NCBI GenBank assembly: GCA_965220775.1
Contig: OZ244845.1
Span: forward strand, 3,720,001-3,784,000
Direction: 5' to 3'
DNA: 64,000 nucleotides
DNA from: G963664835 sp965220775
Lineage (GTDB): Bacteria; Chloroflexota; UBA6077; FW602-bin22; JBCLEL01
In this document: positions 11,801-18,672 of the stretch, in pieces
Position numbering within the stretch: the first letter of the stretch is position 1
Layout of the letters: every line of letters starts with the position of its first letter
Notes under the pieces: model-generated
Seen by the model: the letters and a program-made list of their open reading frames with translations, nothing else
Told to the model about the DNA's origin: nothing
The model's database searches: none
Translations under genes and position numbers: made by a program

Positions 11801-13286
11801 GGGTGCGATGAGTGATGGGGGATTGGAGTGACGCTGGCTCCAAGAAACTCAGCGCCGTTTCGGGTTCGCCGGCCATGATCATCGCTTCCCCAATCTCGTT
11901 AGCGAGATCCGGGTCGACGGACTCGGGTTCGACGGCCCGAACAATAGCGGCAGCCTGTTGGGGCGCATCCAACCGCTTCAATGCGGCGATGACTGGCCAC
12001 AACCTGGGCCCTGTCGGGCTTATACGGCCAATGCGCTCTAGAGTTGGCTGCCGGTCTTCGAAATCGGTCGTCAAATCGGCCAGCGCTGCCAACGTCTCGA
12101 AGTCTGAACTGTAGTCGGCCGCAGTTTCGAACAGGCGATCCCAATCTTCGCTGTAGCTCAGGGCTAACCTAAGAGCCCGTCCAGTGAGGTGGGCGTTCCC
12201 GGCCGGCGACGGGGACTCGGGTGCGACCAACCCGAGCGCCAAAAGAACATCGTGCCAGACACTAGAGCCGAGTCCGAGGTCATCACCCTCATCGGTAAGT
12301 TCGAGTATGCCACTATCGATAAGCCTATTGACCGTCGTGTCTCCATCCAACTCTGGGCAAGAGAGAAAATCAGAAAGCTCTTGGCGAGAGTAAGGAGGTT
12401 GGTGAGAGGCGACGAGTTCGATCAGGGCGGTTTCCAGGGAATCTAGCTGGCTTCTGCGCCCCGTGGCCTGTTCAAGAACAACCCTCATCAGCCTCAAGAT
12501 CAAATGGGCCGGAGTCAAAGTTGCGGCTGGGATTCCCAACAGCACGCGAAGAATCTTCGGCTGACGAGCGACCTCGACCAACCCAACGTCTATCATCTCC
12601 TGCGATTGTAATCCGCCGTCTTCGGAGTGTCCGGCAATCAGCTTAACGATCTCGCCATCGTCCGGCGGCATGAGCTCAATCACCGATTTGACAGGGAGTA
12701 GACTACGCAGGGCGTCCATATCACTTGATCTACAGGCGATCAACATTGCCGGCGATTTGTTCGGCGTTCGCAGCAGCTCCAACAAACTTCCTAAAGCCGT
12801 TGGACGAGCGGAGTGCTCCATCTGAGCATAGCCGTCAACTAACACTCCCGTCACCGGGGAGGTCCCAAGGACGATCGGATCATCGGGCGGAGTACCGAAG
12901 GGTTTCCGGCTATATCCGGCCAGATCAAGGTAGCGTATCAGCGGTCCTTCGCTCGTGGGATGGCGATTTCGCCAAGCGTAGGCGCGCAAGAGAGTTGTCT
13001 TGCCAGAGGCAGGGCCAGCGACGAGCAGATGGCAACCGCCGGCGGCGATAGCTGCGACCAGACCTGCTTCCGCCGGCTGGAAATCCTCGCCTTCTATCGT
13101 CCCGGCGAGTCTTAGAGGTAATAGAATTTCCGCGGCATCGCGGAGACGCGGATCTGTAGCGTCGAATGCGCATCGGTCCAAAGCGGGCAGTGTGATAGAT
13201 GTCAAGGACGGCGCAGAGCTGGAGCTGTCGCGCGGGCGAACTCGCCCGGTCGTCGTGGGAGGGCGTGGGAAGGTTCTTTCGATCAT
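5883..13286 (-). CDS. Giant NACHT/STAND-like NTPase with a very long TPR array
   Basis: The protein has about 2,470 residues. A P-loop NTPase module occupies roughly residues 50-330 (numbered from the TTG): Walker A GPASGKTT at 94-101, a Walker B-like GVLVDGYAQ with Asp154, and a sensor-like LIACRSSD at 185-192. A helical winged-helix-like segment follows. From about residue 430 to the end come degenerate 34-residue TPRs with typical W/LG/Y/A/P spacing (SALLELGQVHERLDDLNKAE, AFWQ-like variants, DPNNAADWHEELGRAYL). If these fill the region there are about 60. This is the NTPase-plus-sensor layout of STAND switches, where ligand binding to repeats drives oligomerisation. There are no membrane helices or signal peptide. 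The ATG at 13286 is preferred; an in-frame TTG lies at 13295. The next gene, after 85 bases, encodes the TPR-protease. The ligand is unknown. Confidence 0.8.
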   Translation of the reverse strand: MIERTFPRPPTTTGRVRPRDSSSSAPSLTSITLPALDRCAFDATDPRLRDAAEILLPLRLAGTIEGEDFQPAEAGLVAAIAAGGCHLLVAGPASGKTTLLRAYAWRNRHPTSEGPLIRYLDLAGYSRKPFGTPPDDPIVLGTSPVTGVLVDGYAQMEHSARPTALGSLLELLRTPNKSPAMLIACRSSDMDALRSLLPVKSVIELMPPDDGEIVKLIAGHSEDGGLQSQEMIDVGLVEVARQPKILRVLLGIPAATLTPAHLILRLMRVVLEQATGRRSQLDSLETALIELVASHQPPYSRQELSDFLSCPELDGDTTVNRLIDSGILELTDEGDDLGLGSSVWHDVLLALGLVAPESPSPAGNAHLTGRALRLALSYSEDWDRLFETAADYSSDFETLAALADLTTDFEDRQPTLERIGRISPTGPRLWPVIAALKRLDAPQQAAAIVRAVEPESVDPDLANEIGEAMIMAGEPETALSFLEPASLQSPITHRTRRNLAVARIKIGDVATGRGMLEELLKNLDSQRADVALQLAPILQQEGRIGEARDLLKSACQFDPTNWRSVFALGRLALRMGDNDQALEALARAADLSQGRSDVAHELARAHFATGDLERARSAAEKAVSLDPSLSDPRLLLGEILAQAGQLDSATEQLEKVTDNEPHNAAAWHNVALLKRRRRDLRGALRASERAISLDPNREDYQRLYASLASRTDRYESSSLSARTPVRLASSELVEERYSRFDSLLSEQSYEEARSELANLKLVAPADGGIALRAGILAAREGSLKESLRHLERALRLDAQLLSALLELGQVHERLDDLNKAEVCFRQCIQKAPDMALAWQGAIRVAGGLGKVDEVRRLTEGFVKSCPDSVEALLAIADLDTQENKLDEVQRHLDAALVLEPNNLTARLNRATISQKMGRLDPAIEDLSVARSISPDSPGIAFKLADASARSGRYAEAVEPARRAAELAPTNQQFQWLYARTCLRLGYLKIARNTLIAISKLWPNDQEVWRQLGLIALDQGNAESAIGYLVKALERSPDDSECRHEYGLALAGAGRFEDAIREMQLALRLDDQQADWWAELAEWQGKIGDIVSAATNWRKAAGLQATSGHRWVEASKAEMAAGNPVEALVCAHKAAGLLPRDLEVKRVLALALEANDRRSEAIDLLRFAVDQADSRPDIAVTYGEILNRAGDHAQAVSVLNRLPPDDNPSALLTLGRAYAGSRQFELAAATLQKSRDLAPDDASIKFELAGSLVRLERFDSARVELERAVQLDPHRTDWRRRLAEVQAKTGDLEAAISTYELVVRVAPEDVGASLGLSDALFRVGRVASARNHLKDLPAADKLPSTQARRAGCLLTGVGLDELAAGYFHAALLDRPHDGELLGQFGDVLLRLGRFDEARPVLEKAAGRLIDDRRIAQRLAEARLRCRDPIGALAILNPMVDSGHSSAEIASLVEEARAWSDDGESALPALERLIDQRPEDRSLRKRYAECLLETEKFQDALDQYRLLLIDDPDSIDLNSRAALVLVRLGNYEEAVGMYRRLCQLAPASGEFWLQLARLEHRLGNVLSALEIYERELDTSGTNEPLERGLVEALLDAGRPGEAYQRVSTSKVLGTPAGRVVSARAAIAVGKLPEAVDAANAAVSEDESSVDARLVLARAHMLAGRSDRAAEHFELANAAAPLPLALAEEAHVLALVGRSDDARRKLAAISDVDRDDPAVLSQISSTYRSLADLKQAESAARLCVDRYPDHADGWTSLAELARDNGELEDATEAQRTAVQTTGVNWRPLLSAARFALATEDLDWTDEIVDRLSKLTPELPDLHSVKSDLHQIRGDLEQSLAEARRAAELSVYAPLPSIRLANLLLHEGKDEMAGAALMAALASGHETPELHYLLGAVRERAGAYDDALTQYRAASKLASKTEYSIASARAIRLMRGQQDRLDSLSLLANRHAASLDDARRELESALEADPDNGLIHSELAQVHAASGRNKQARKGFERAVEVSPNLPEIRAAYGRFLVDAGLFALAIEQLERAVEIADMPEDRIELGRTLLHQEQPRAAIAVLGSLLVGSSTNIDALVLAGRAHSETGDWEKTVEYLAPALSDSPGDSKMHSLLGQAYYHLSRVNDAQAQVDQAIEYSDPPASIDLLLAGECRLDQGDPNAALEVFKRGAVLYPTDPDMQYGLARVFYETADYGAALEPIQEAIQIGGLDAQFAVLAGKVLVGSRELQQALRYFELADASDPSDAAAVSEHGKLLFELERYPEAKEKLTVAIELGADGPDVLAALGRSCLALGQLDEATTELEEAVRVEKGNLPALTALVQAYRSQKRTQAVVEILRQIAEICPSSAETARELGAELLATDRPAEAVEHLNRAVEMDPNAADWHEELGRAYLGADEPHRALSHFHSAIELNPGRPEYHRGAGIALKELHKYDDALNEFRRALKLKPDYAEVYGQLAKVHTLGLVNKGIWGE

Positions 13287-13313
13287 GAATGACAATACGA
13301 CAGACGAAACATT

Positions 13314-13712
13314 CTACGGTATCGCTACCAGTATCAAATAACCGATTACACAGAGGGCAAGTCCGAGCACTCCAAGGAATGCGCCCGTGCCGGCCGACGT
13401 TTGCACCAGCTTTGCGACCGAGTCGATCAGATGAGCCGCCGAATCGATTGACGCGGACATGCTGCTGTCCGCCAGCGACTTGGCGCTGATTCGCGCCGAT
13501 TGGGTCGATATCTGGCGCAAAGCATCCTGGTGTTCTCGTGCGAGTATCGTGATCAACCCCGCAATTACCGCCGTCAAACCCAATACGAATAGGGCGACAG
13601 CCATGATTAGCTGTAACGTGTCAAGTCCAATAGCTGCCAAAGGTCTCTTGCTTATCTCTGGAGTGTCGCGCTCGTAGGTAACTCTCGAATCAATGGGTTT
13701 CAGTAGGCCCAA
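13314..13712 (-). CDS. Small membrane protein with two transmembrane helices
   Basis: This 132-residue protein has hydrophobic helices at about 34-57 (LQLIMAVALFVLGLTAVIAG) and 110-131 (GAFLGVLGLALCVIGYLILV). They are joined by a 50-residue Ser/Ala-rich amphipathic segment that could be a coiled coil. I do not recognise a family. It is the first gene of the minus-strand operon and ends 27 bases before the giant NTPase ATG. The only available start is a TTG at 13712 without a clear Shine-Dalgarno, so the N-terminus is uncertain. The context suggests a membrane partner or membrane-acting output of the NTPase/protease system, but nothing in the sequence proves it. It is too short to be a gasdermin. 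Confidence 0.6.
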   Translation of the reverse strand: MGLLKPIDSRVTYERDTPEISKRPLAAIGLDTLQLIMAVALFVLGLTAVIAGLITILAREHQDALRQISTQSARISAKSLADSSMSASIDSAAHLIDSVAKLVQTSAGTGAFLGVLGLALCVIGYLILVAIP

Positions 13713-13780
13713 GCGCGTGGAGCCGGATTGACTAGGAACAGTCGTTGTGGAGAAGGGAGTTTAACTTCTGGGTTCGACGC

Positions 13781-13798
13781 CTGGAGTGGCCACCACAG
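13781..13798. promoter_or_regulatory. Dyad next to predicted transcription start (possible operator)
   Basis: An 18-base imperfect palindrome, CTGgaGTGGCCACcaCAG, is centred on a perfect GTGGCCAC core. It lies immediately downstream of the predicted start point of the minus-strand promoter at 13808-13835, where a repressor could block transcription. No repressor gene is adjacent. This is a pattern-based suggestion only. Confidence 0.3.
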
Positions 13799-13807
13799 CC
13801 TAGAACG

Positions 13808-13835
13808 ATTATAGATTCAGCGACATGCGTGTCAA
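13808..13835 (-). promoter_or_regulatory. Consensus sigma-70-type promoter for the TPR-NTPase/protease operon
   Basis: On the minus strand a perfect TTGACA (13835-13830) is separated by 16 bases from a perfect TATAAT (13813-13808). Transcription would start near 13801 and give a leader of about 90 bases before the TTG of the small membrane-protein gene. Two exact consensus hexamers are uncommon by chance in GC-rich DNA. The site lies in the divergent gap with the lipoprotein gene and points into the operon. Confidence 0.65.
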
Positions 13836-13936
13836 TGAACGGCGAAGTCGATAGCCATCAAAGATCTGTAAGAGACAAGCATTTGGTGGCGACAAATGTA
13901 GAGAGAGACGGGATTATAAGAAGAGGAGGGCCTGAC

Positions 13937-14401
13937 GTGCTAGAGTCTAATCAGGGAGTTGGGACGACACTATTGATGATGTCGCTCTTTTTGATCGGCT
14001 GTCAGACGGCTACGCCGCAACCAGCTTTCATTGACCCGGCCCCGTGGGCGGCGCCGACCAAGCCGGCTGAGACGACGTCCGTAACTCATTCGAAACCGAA
14101 TACGCAGACCCATTCAACTCCCACGGCCGCCGGAGGCGTCAGCGTGAACCCACAGGTAGAAAGAGCGATCGAAGACCTGGCAACTCGCCAGGGAATGGAT
14201 CGATCCCAGGTCATCGTCGAGAACGTTGAAACAGTGGAGTGGCGAGATTCATCACTAGGCTGTCCACAGCCAGGAATGATGTACGCCCAGGTAATCACAC
14301 CGGGATTTCGCATTGTCCTGGAACTTGATGGAGTTCGCTACTCGTATCATGCCGATCTCAGCCGTAGGGTCACCCTCTGTGAGGATCCCAGCCCTTACTA
14401 G
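13937..14401 (+). CDS. Predicted lipoprotein of unknown function
   Basis: This 154-residue exported protein starts at the GTG at 13937, which has a strong GAGGAGGG Shine-Dalgarno 6 bases upstream. The frame is open from 13745, but the earlier part lacks signals. A short hydrophobic stretch ends in a lipobox-like LIGC, then a Pro/Thr-rich linker leads to a compact C-terminal domain (about 75-154). The segment VEWRDSSLGCPQPGMMYAQV and the two cysteines SLGCP/VTLCED are characteristic of a small domain I recall from many Chloroflexota and actinobacterial lipoproteins, with no known function. It is divergent from the NTPase operon and probably unrelated to it. Confidence 0.75.
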   Translation: MLESNQGVGTTLLMMSLFLIGCQTATPQPAFIDPAPWAAPTKPAETTSVTHSKPNTQTHSTPTAAGGVSVNPQVERAIEDLATRQGMDRSQVIVENVETVEWRDSSLGCPQPGMMYAQVITPGFRIVLELDGVRYSYHADLSRRVTLCEDPSPY

Positions 14402-14542
14402 AGACTCAACTGAAGCAACTCCATACGACACCCAAGCGGATCCAGAGGCGGGTATTCGAAGTCGCGGTTCCGGGTTATCTACTTAGCACGGCGGAGTGCC
14501 GAATCCGGCTAGAAGGAATAGGACTCGCCGGGGAGTTATAGC

Positions 14543-16582
14543 CTATTGAGAGTCCGGCTCCGGGGTTCCGGCGGGCCGATCTTCGCTCGTATCACCGGCC
14601 TCATCAGGCGGCCCCGGGGTTTCGGCGCCGGATTCTTCGTCGTCAGGCGAAGGCCCGAAGATCGAATAGTTCCGCGAAGGTTTATAGGTGCTCACAAACG
14701 TCTGTTCGTTGACAATCCGATCGTCGCGCATCACAACCCGTTTCAAAACGACACGGAAGCCGTCGTGGGCCGCTTCCAGCACTATCACCTCGCCTGGTTC
14801 CAGCGACTCGTCGGGTTCGCGGACTGGCGTTGGATTCGCCTTGACCTCGTCCTTGATTATAGGTTCCTCGACTATTACCGACCAATTCGGCTTGGTCCCA
14901 TAGAGGCGAAAGTATATATGCTCTTTGTCCGCCTCTGTTTGGATCAATAGGTAGTTACCGGTATTGTTCTGGAATTTAAAATCTACCTCGTAGAGAAGAT
15001 TGTAGTTCCTGTCAAACACCTGGTCGACCGTCGCATCCAAGCCGGTAATCCCATTTGGGGCCCTGCCATAGCGTGGTATCCAATAAAGATGCCAATTGCG
15101 TTCGACGACCGGAAGGCCGGCCCAGAATACCGATTGGAATAGGGTAGTCGCTACCTGGCAAATCCCGCCACCCTCAGAGGGGATGGTGACTACTTCACCT
15201 TCACTCTGGGTGATCCCGTAACCCTTCTTGTACCCATTACGATAAGACACTTCGCCCACGGTTTCGTTGAATGAGAACGTCTGGCCCGGGGGGACCACGA
15301 CACCGTGGAGTCTAGAGGCGGCAAGTTCGACGTTGTGCATCCGTTCCGGCAAAGTACCGCCATAGACGGTGCTTGCCTCTTGGATCAGCTCACGGATGCC
15401 GAGCGTTGGGCCATCTTCGGCTGCAATTGCCGGTTGAACGGATCGAGTTGGCAGAACGACTTCACGATTCTCCTCGCGCAGCAATGCTTCTTTGGTCGAC
15501 TTCAAAGCCGCCCCGACATCGAGCGTCGAGCCGGGCCGGCCGGGGTAGATGGGTACCATCCTCCCATTGGCAAAGTCGAAGCGGGCGTTCTCGGGCTCGA
15601 CCTGGACCTCGCCGCGCAACAGCTCCAACTCCGCGGTAAGCGCCTTATCGTCAATACTCACTCGAGCGGTACGCCTGCCATCCATGTCCAATACGTCGCT
15701 TATTCCGAGAATGCTGGCGATCTTCTCTCGTTGCCAAGTCCAACTCTTGTCACCAATCCTCAGAACCAATGGGCCGGAGAGCATTGCGGTCGCCTGCCTC
15801 CTAGCCTCTTCCAATATCTGGGCACTGACGACCGGCTGGACGTCTAGAATCACCAAGTCGACTGGGCCGGGGGAAGCAGACTGCAAGGCCGCTTCGATTT
15901 GCTCGGCCGACCTGTCTATATCCAGACCCTTTCCAGGTTTGTCCGCAACGACCGCGATCTTCTGACCGGGTTTTAGCGACAAGCGAGCTTCTCGTGGAGG
16001 CTCCTCTATCTCGCGCGCGATGCGTTCGAGGAGCAATCTGATCCTACCCTGATCCACCCAGATCACTGGCTCGGTGACTGCGGCTCCATCTCGAGCTAAC
16101 AAGAATGGCTCGATTAGCTGATCGCGATTCGTTCCGGCGCGACCTAGCAAGTAGGCTTGGGCGACTGTTGAATCGACGTTGACGCTCATCCCGAGTTGCT
16201 GTGGCGTGGCCTGCCAAGTTCGGTCGCCGGCTCTGAGAACGAGTGGCCGGCGCTGATAGTCGTTAAAGCTGTTCCGAACAATCGCCCGAGCCTCCTCGAC
16301 AGTGTAGCCGCCGAGCTCAATGCCATTCACCGAAACGCCCAAATAAATGCGGTCGGTAAAGATGGACTGGTATATGAATGCCGTAGCTACGGCCGCCACA
16401 ACCAAGACGATCCCAGTGGTTAATATCGGCAGAATAATCTCGAGCGCGACTGGCTTGGAACTGCCGGCGCGACTCTGGGCTGTTGACTCCGACCTAGACT
16501 GGTCATTAGTCGCCGCCAAACTCACATCTCCATTCCGTGTATTCGTGTTGAGTCTACCACCGTAGGTATTTAAACCGATCAA
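14543..16582 (-). CDS. VanW family protein with peptidoglycan-binding-like repeats
   Basis: This 679-residue envelope protein has an N-terminal cytoplasmic tail, one membrane helix at about 47-71, then two PG_binding_4-like domains (LVLRAGDRTWQATPQQLGMS, and a second copy LVLRIGDKSWTWQREKIASI). A VanW domain lies at about 417-530 (VVPPGQTFSFNETVGEVS, GGGICQVATTLFQ). The C-terminal 90 residues are Pro/Glu-rich and disordered. VanW proteins are associated with cell-wall contexts, but their biochemical role is unknown. The start is a TTG at 16582 with a weak AGGA upstream, so the exact N-terminus is uncertain. The gene is monocistronic and divergent from the epimerase gene at 16785. Confidence 0.85.
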   Translation of the reverse strand: MIGLNTYGGRLNTNTRNGDVSLAATNDQSRSESTAQSRAGSSKPVALEIILPILTTGIVLVVAAVATAFIYQSIFTDRIYLGVSVNGIELGGYTVEEARAIVRNSFNDYQRRPLVLRAGDRTWQATPQQLGMSVNVDSTVAQAYLLGRAGTNRDQLIEPFLLARDGAAVTEPVIWVDQGRIRLLLERIAREIEEPPREARLSLKPGQKIAVVADKPGKGLDIDRSAEQIEAALQSASPGPVDLVILDVQPVVSAQILEEARRQATAMLSGPLVLRIGDKSWTWQREKIASILGISDVLDMDGRRTARVSIDDKALTAELELLRGEVQVEPENARFDFANGRMVPIYPGRPGSTLDVGAALKSTKEALLREENREVVLPTRSVQPAIAAEDGPTLGIRELIQEASTVYGGTLPERMHNVELAASRLHGVVVPPGQTFSFNETVGEVSYRNGYKKGYGITQSEGEVVTIPSEGGGICQVATTLFQSVFWAGLPVVERNWHLYWIPRYGRAPNGITGLDATVDQVFDRNYNLLYEVDFKFQNNTGNYLLIQTEADKEHIYFRLYGTKPNWSVIVEEPIIKDEVKANPTPVREPDESLEPGEVIVLEAAHDGFRVVLKRVVMRDDRIVNEQTFVSTYKPSRNYSIFGPSPDDEESGAETPGPPDEAGDTSEDRPAGTPEPDSQ

Positions 16583-16784
16583 AAATCCTGTTGCATGAAT
16601 ATTAACATGGTGTTAGAAACCGACGGCTGAGTCGCTCTGCGTAGCGCCGCCTTCTGCTATACTCTGGCTAGTATGGTGTAGGTGAGGCAAGCTCGGATTC
16701 TCGCCAAGCGACACTCTACAACTCCCTTAATACCACGAAATTCTAATTTCCTACTTGTCTGCCATCCTTGATGAATCGTAAGAG

Positions 16785-17735
16785 TTGAAACGTCAAACTA
16801 TATTGGTCACCGGCGGTGCCGGCTTCATAGGCTCCTGGCTGTGCGAGCGACTAATGGCGTTGGACCATGACGTCATCGCGCTAGACAACCTGAGTGCCGG
16901 CTGCTTGGAGAACGTTCCCCCTGGAATCCGCACGCTCAATCTGGATCTAGTGACTTGCGATCTAGATGCCACACTTAGCCAATTTCGGCCTAATACGGTG
17001 ATCCATTGCGCAGCTCGGGTATCGGTCATTGGCTCTATGGAGGGCCCCGAACGCGATCTGCGTGACAACTTGCAGGCAACGCTGAAGCTCCTACAGGCTT
17101 GCCGCCGTCACGAAGTGGAACGAATCGTCTTTCTATCCAGCGGCGCAGGGATCTACGGCGAACGCGAGAGTCCTGCCGAGGAAGATGCGCCAATCCGACC
17201 GATCAGCATCTACGGCGTGAATAAGTACGCAGCGGAGCGATACTGTGCGCTGAGCGGTATTCCCTGGCTATCGATGCGGCTCTCCAACGTGTACGGACCG
17301 CGTCAAAGAGATGATACCGAGTCCGGGGTCGTGGCCATCTTCATAGACCATATTCGACGCGGGAAGCCGATCAATGTCTTTGGGAGCGGCGACCAGATTC
17401 GTGACTTCATCTATGTGTCCGATGTAGTGGAAGCGACGACCACAGCACTTGCGGCGAATCTGCACGGCGTGTTCAACGTATCGTTGGGGCATACGCACTC
17501 AGTCAACGAACTCATCAGATTGCTGGCCGAGCTAACTGATACCGCAATTGAGATAAATCCGCGTCCCGGCAAAGCTGAGGAGATAGTCAATTCTCGACTC
17601 TCGAGCCGGAAATTGCAGCTTGCCACGTGTTGGCGACCCAAGACCAGCCTCCGGGACGGGTTGCGATTCTACCTTGAGGCGTTGAATATGTTGCCCAGTA
17701 AAGCTTCGCCTCACCGATTAGAGCTAGGAAAGTAA
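16785..17735 (+). CDS. NAD-dependent epimerase/dehydratase (nucleotide-sugar type)
   Basis: This 316-residue extended-SDR protein resembles UDP-glucose 4-epimerases, which interconvert nucleotide sugars for surface glycans. The Rossmann motif VTGGAGFIGSWLC lies at residues 8-20, the catalytic YGVNK is the YxxxK pair, and LSNVYGPRQ and GSGDQIRDFIYVSDV are standard family motifs. The start is a TTG at 16785, since no in-frame ATG precedes the Rossmann motif. Two glycosyltransferase genes follow within 10 and 22 bases, so the three form a glycan-synthesis operon. The exact sugar substrate cannot be read from the sequence. Confidence 0.88.
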   Translation: MKRQTILVTGGAGFIGSWLCERLMALDHDVIALDNLSAGCLENVPPGIRTLNLDLVTCDLDATLSQFRPNTVIHCAARVSVIGSMEGPERDLRDNLQATLKLLQACRRHEVERIVFLSSGAGIYGERESPAEEDAPIRPISIYGVNKYAAERYCALSGIPWLSMRLSNVYGPRQRDDTESGVVAIFIDHIRRGKPINVFGSGDQIRDFIYVSDVVEATTTALAANLHGVFNVSLGHTHSVNELIRLLAELTDTAIEINPRPGKAEEIVNSRLSSRKLQLATCWRPKTSLRDGLRFYLEALNMLPSKASPHRLELGK

Positions 17736-17744
17736 AAAGTTCGG

Positions 17745-18650
17745 ATGCAGGGTGACGAAAGAGCGACCGACCTAGTCGATGTCGAAGAGCATCTTCAGGT
17801 TGGGATACTCACTAGGGGCAAGCCTACGCTGGGTATGGTACTCGTGAGTCTCCTATTGCAAGAAGCTATACCTCTTCGAATCCATATGGTTGACACCGCG
17901 AACCGCGCGGTGATCGAGCGTGACGACGTTCGCTTTGCCCTGCGCTTGGCTTCAGAGCGTAACATTCGCAGCACATACGAGAGACTCAACTCCAGCGATC
18001 GAGCATTCACAGAGGGTAAGTTGGCCCTAATTCGCGAGCTTCCCGGCCGGTTCATCTGTCTCATCGACGATGATATCGTGATGCCGTCGTCGACCATGTC
18101 TGATCTCTGGGCAACTGCCCAATCGCTTTCAGAATTCGGCTTCATTGCCCCATCTCTGCGTAACTCTCCACACCCAAAGTCTCCCAACTTACTGGGGTTA
18201 CAGTACTCACCGGGGTCAGTCATTTTTCAGGACGAAGCAGTGCGCTCGATACTGATCGAATACTACCGAAGCACGGTCGACGTATTGGATCATCGGCGCT
18301 CGATAGAGAAGGTCTGGGAGATAGCGTTCCTGACCGGGATGTTCAACGGGCTGGGCCGGCCTTGCATCGACCGGTCGGAAATAGTGAGCTATCACCTTGA
18401 CTACCAGGCGAGACCGGTGTGGCATGACGACGAACAGGCGCTGGTAAACCGAAGTATCAGTCTAGCGCAACGACTGATCACCAACCACCGGCCATCGGAG
18501 GATCTGCTGGCTGAGGTAAGTGCAGGCGAAATGACGGAACGGAAGGTGATCGATCTGGGCGAAGTGACCTCGTTGCCACCAAGCGGGGGAGCCGATTCAT
18601 TTTGGACCGGGCTGAGTCGCCTGTTCAGTAGGCCACAAGAAGATCAATGA
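17745..18650 (+). CDS. GT-A fold (family 2-like) glycosyltransferase
   Basis: This 301-residue protein has a GT-A type N-terminal half. VGILTRGKPTLGMVLVSLL begins the nucleotide-binding part, and FICLIDDDIVMPS with Asp108-110 is the DxD-type metal/nucleotide-sugar motif. LTGMFNGLGRPCIDRS may form the acceptor side, as in related GT2 enzymes. It is likely to transfer a sugar to a surface glycan or lipid carrier. It starts with an ATG 9 bases after the epimerase stop and is followed at 22 bases by a GT4 gene, all on the plus strand. Donor and acceptor are unknown. Confidence 0.75.
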   Translation: MQGDERATDLVDVEEHLQVGILTRGKPTLGMVLVSLLLQEAIPLRIHMVDTANRAVIERDDVRFALRLASERNIRSTYERLNSSDRAFTEGKLALIRELPGRFICLIDDDIVMPSSTMSDLWATAQSLSEFGFIAPSLRNSPHPKSPNLLGLQYSPGSVIFQDEAVRSILIEYYRSTVDVLDHRRSIEKVWEIAFLTGMFNGLGRPCIDRSEIVSYHLDYQARPVWHDDEQALVNRSISLAQRLITNHRPSEDLLAEVSAGEMTERKVIDLGEVTSLPPSGGADSFWTGLSRLFSRPQEDQ

Positions 18651-18672
18651 GGCCGGCCGGCATACCCGGCCC

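Noticed and set aside
13314..13712. Bacterial gasdermin next to a caspase-like protease
   Set aside because: The protein is only 132 residues with two membrane helices; gasdermins are about 230-280 residues of mostly beta structure.
13745..13936. N-terminal extension of the lipoprotein frame
   Set aside because: The extension would place 64 residues before the lipoprotein signal, and a strong Shine-Dalgarno directly precedes the GTG at 13937.
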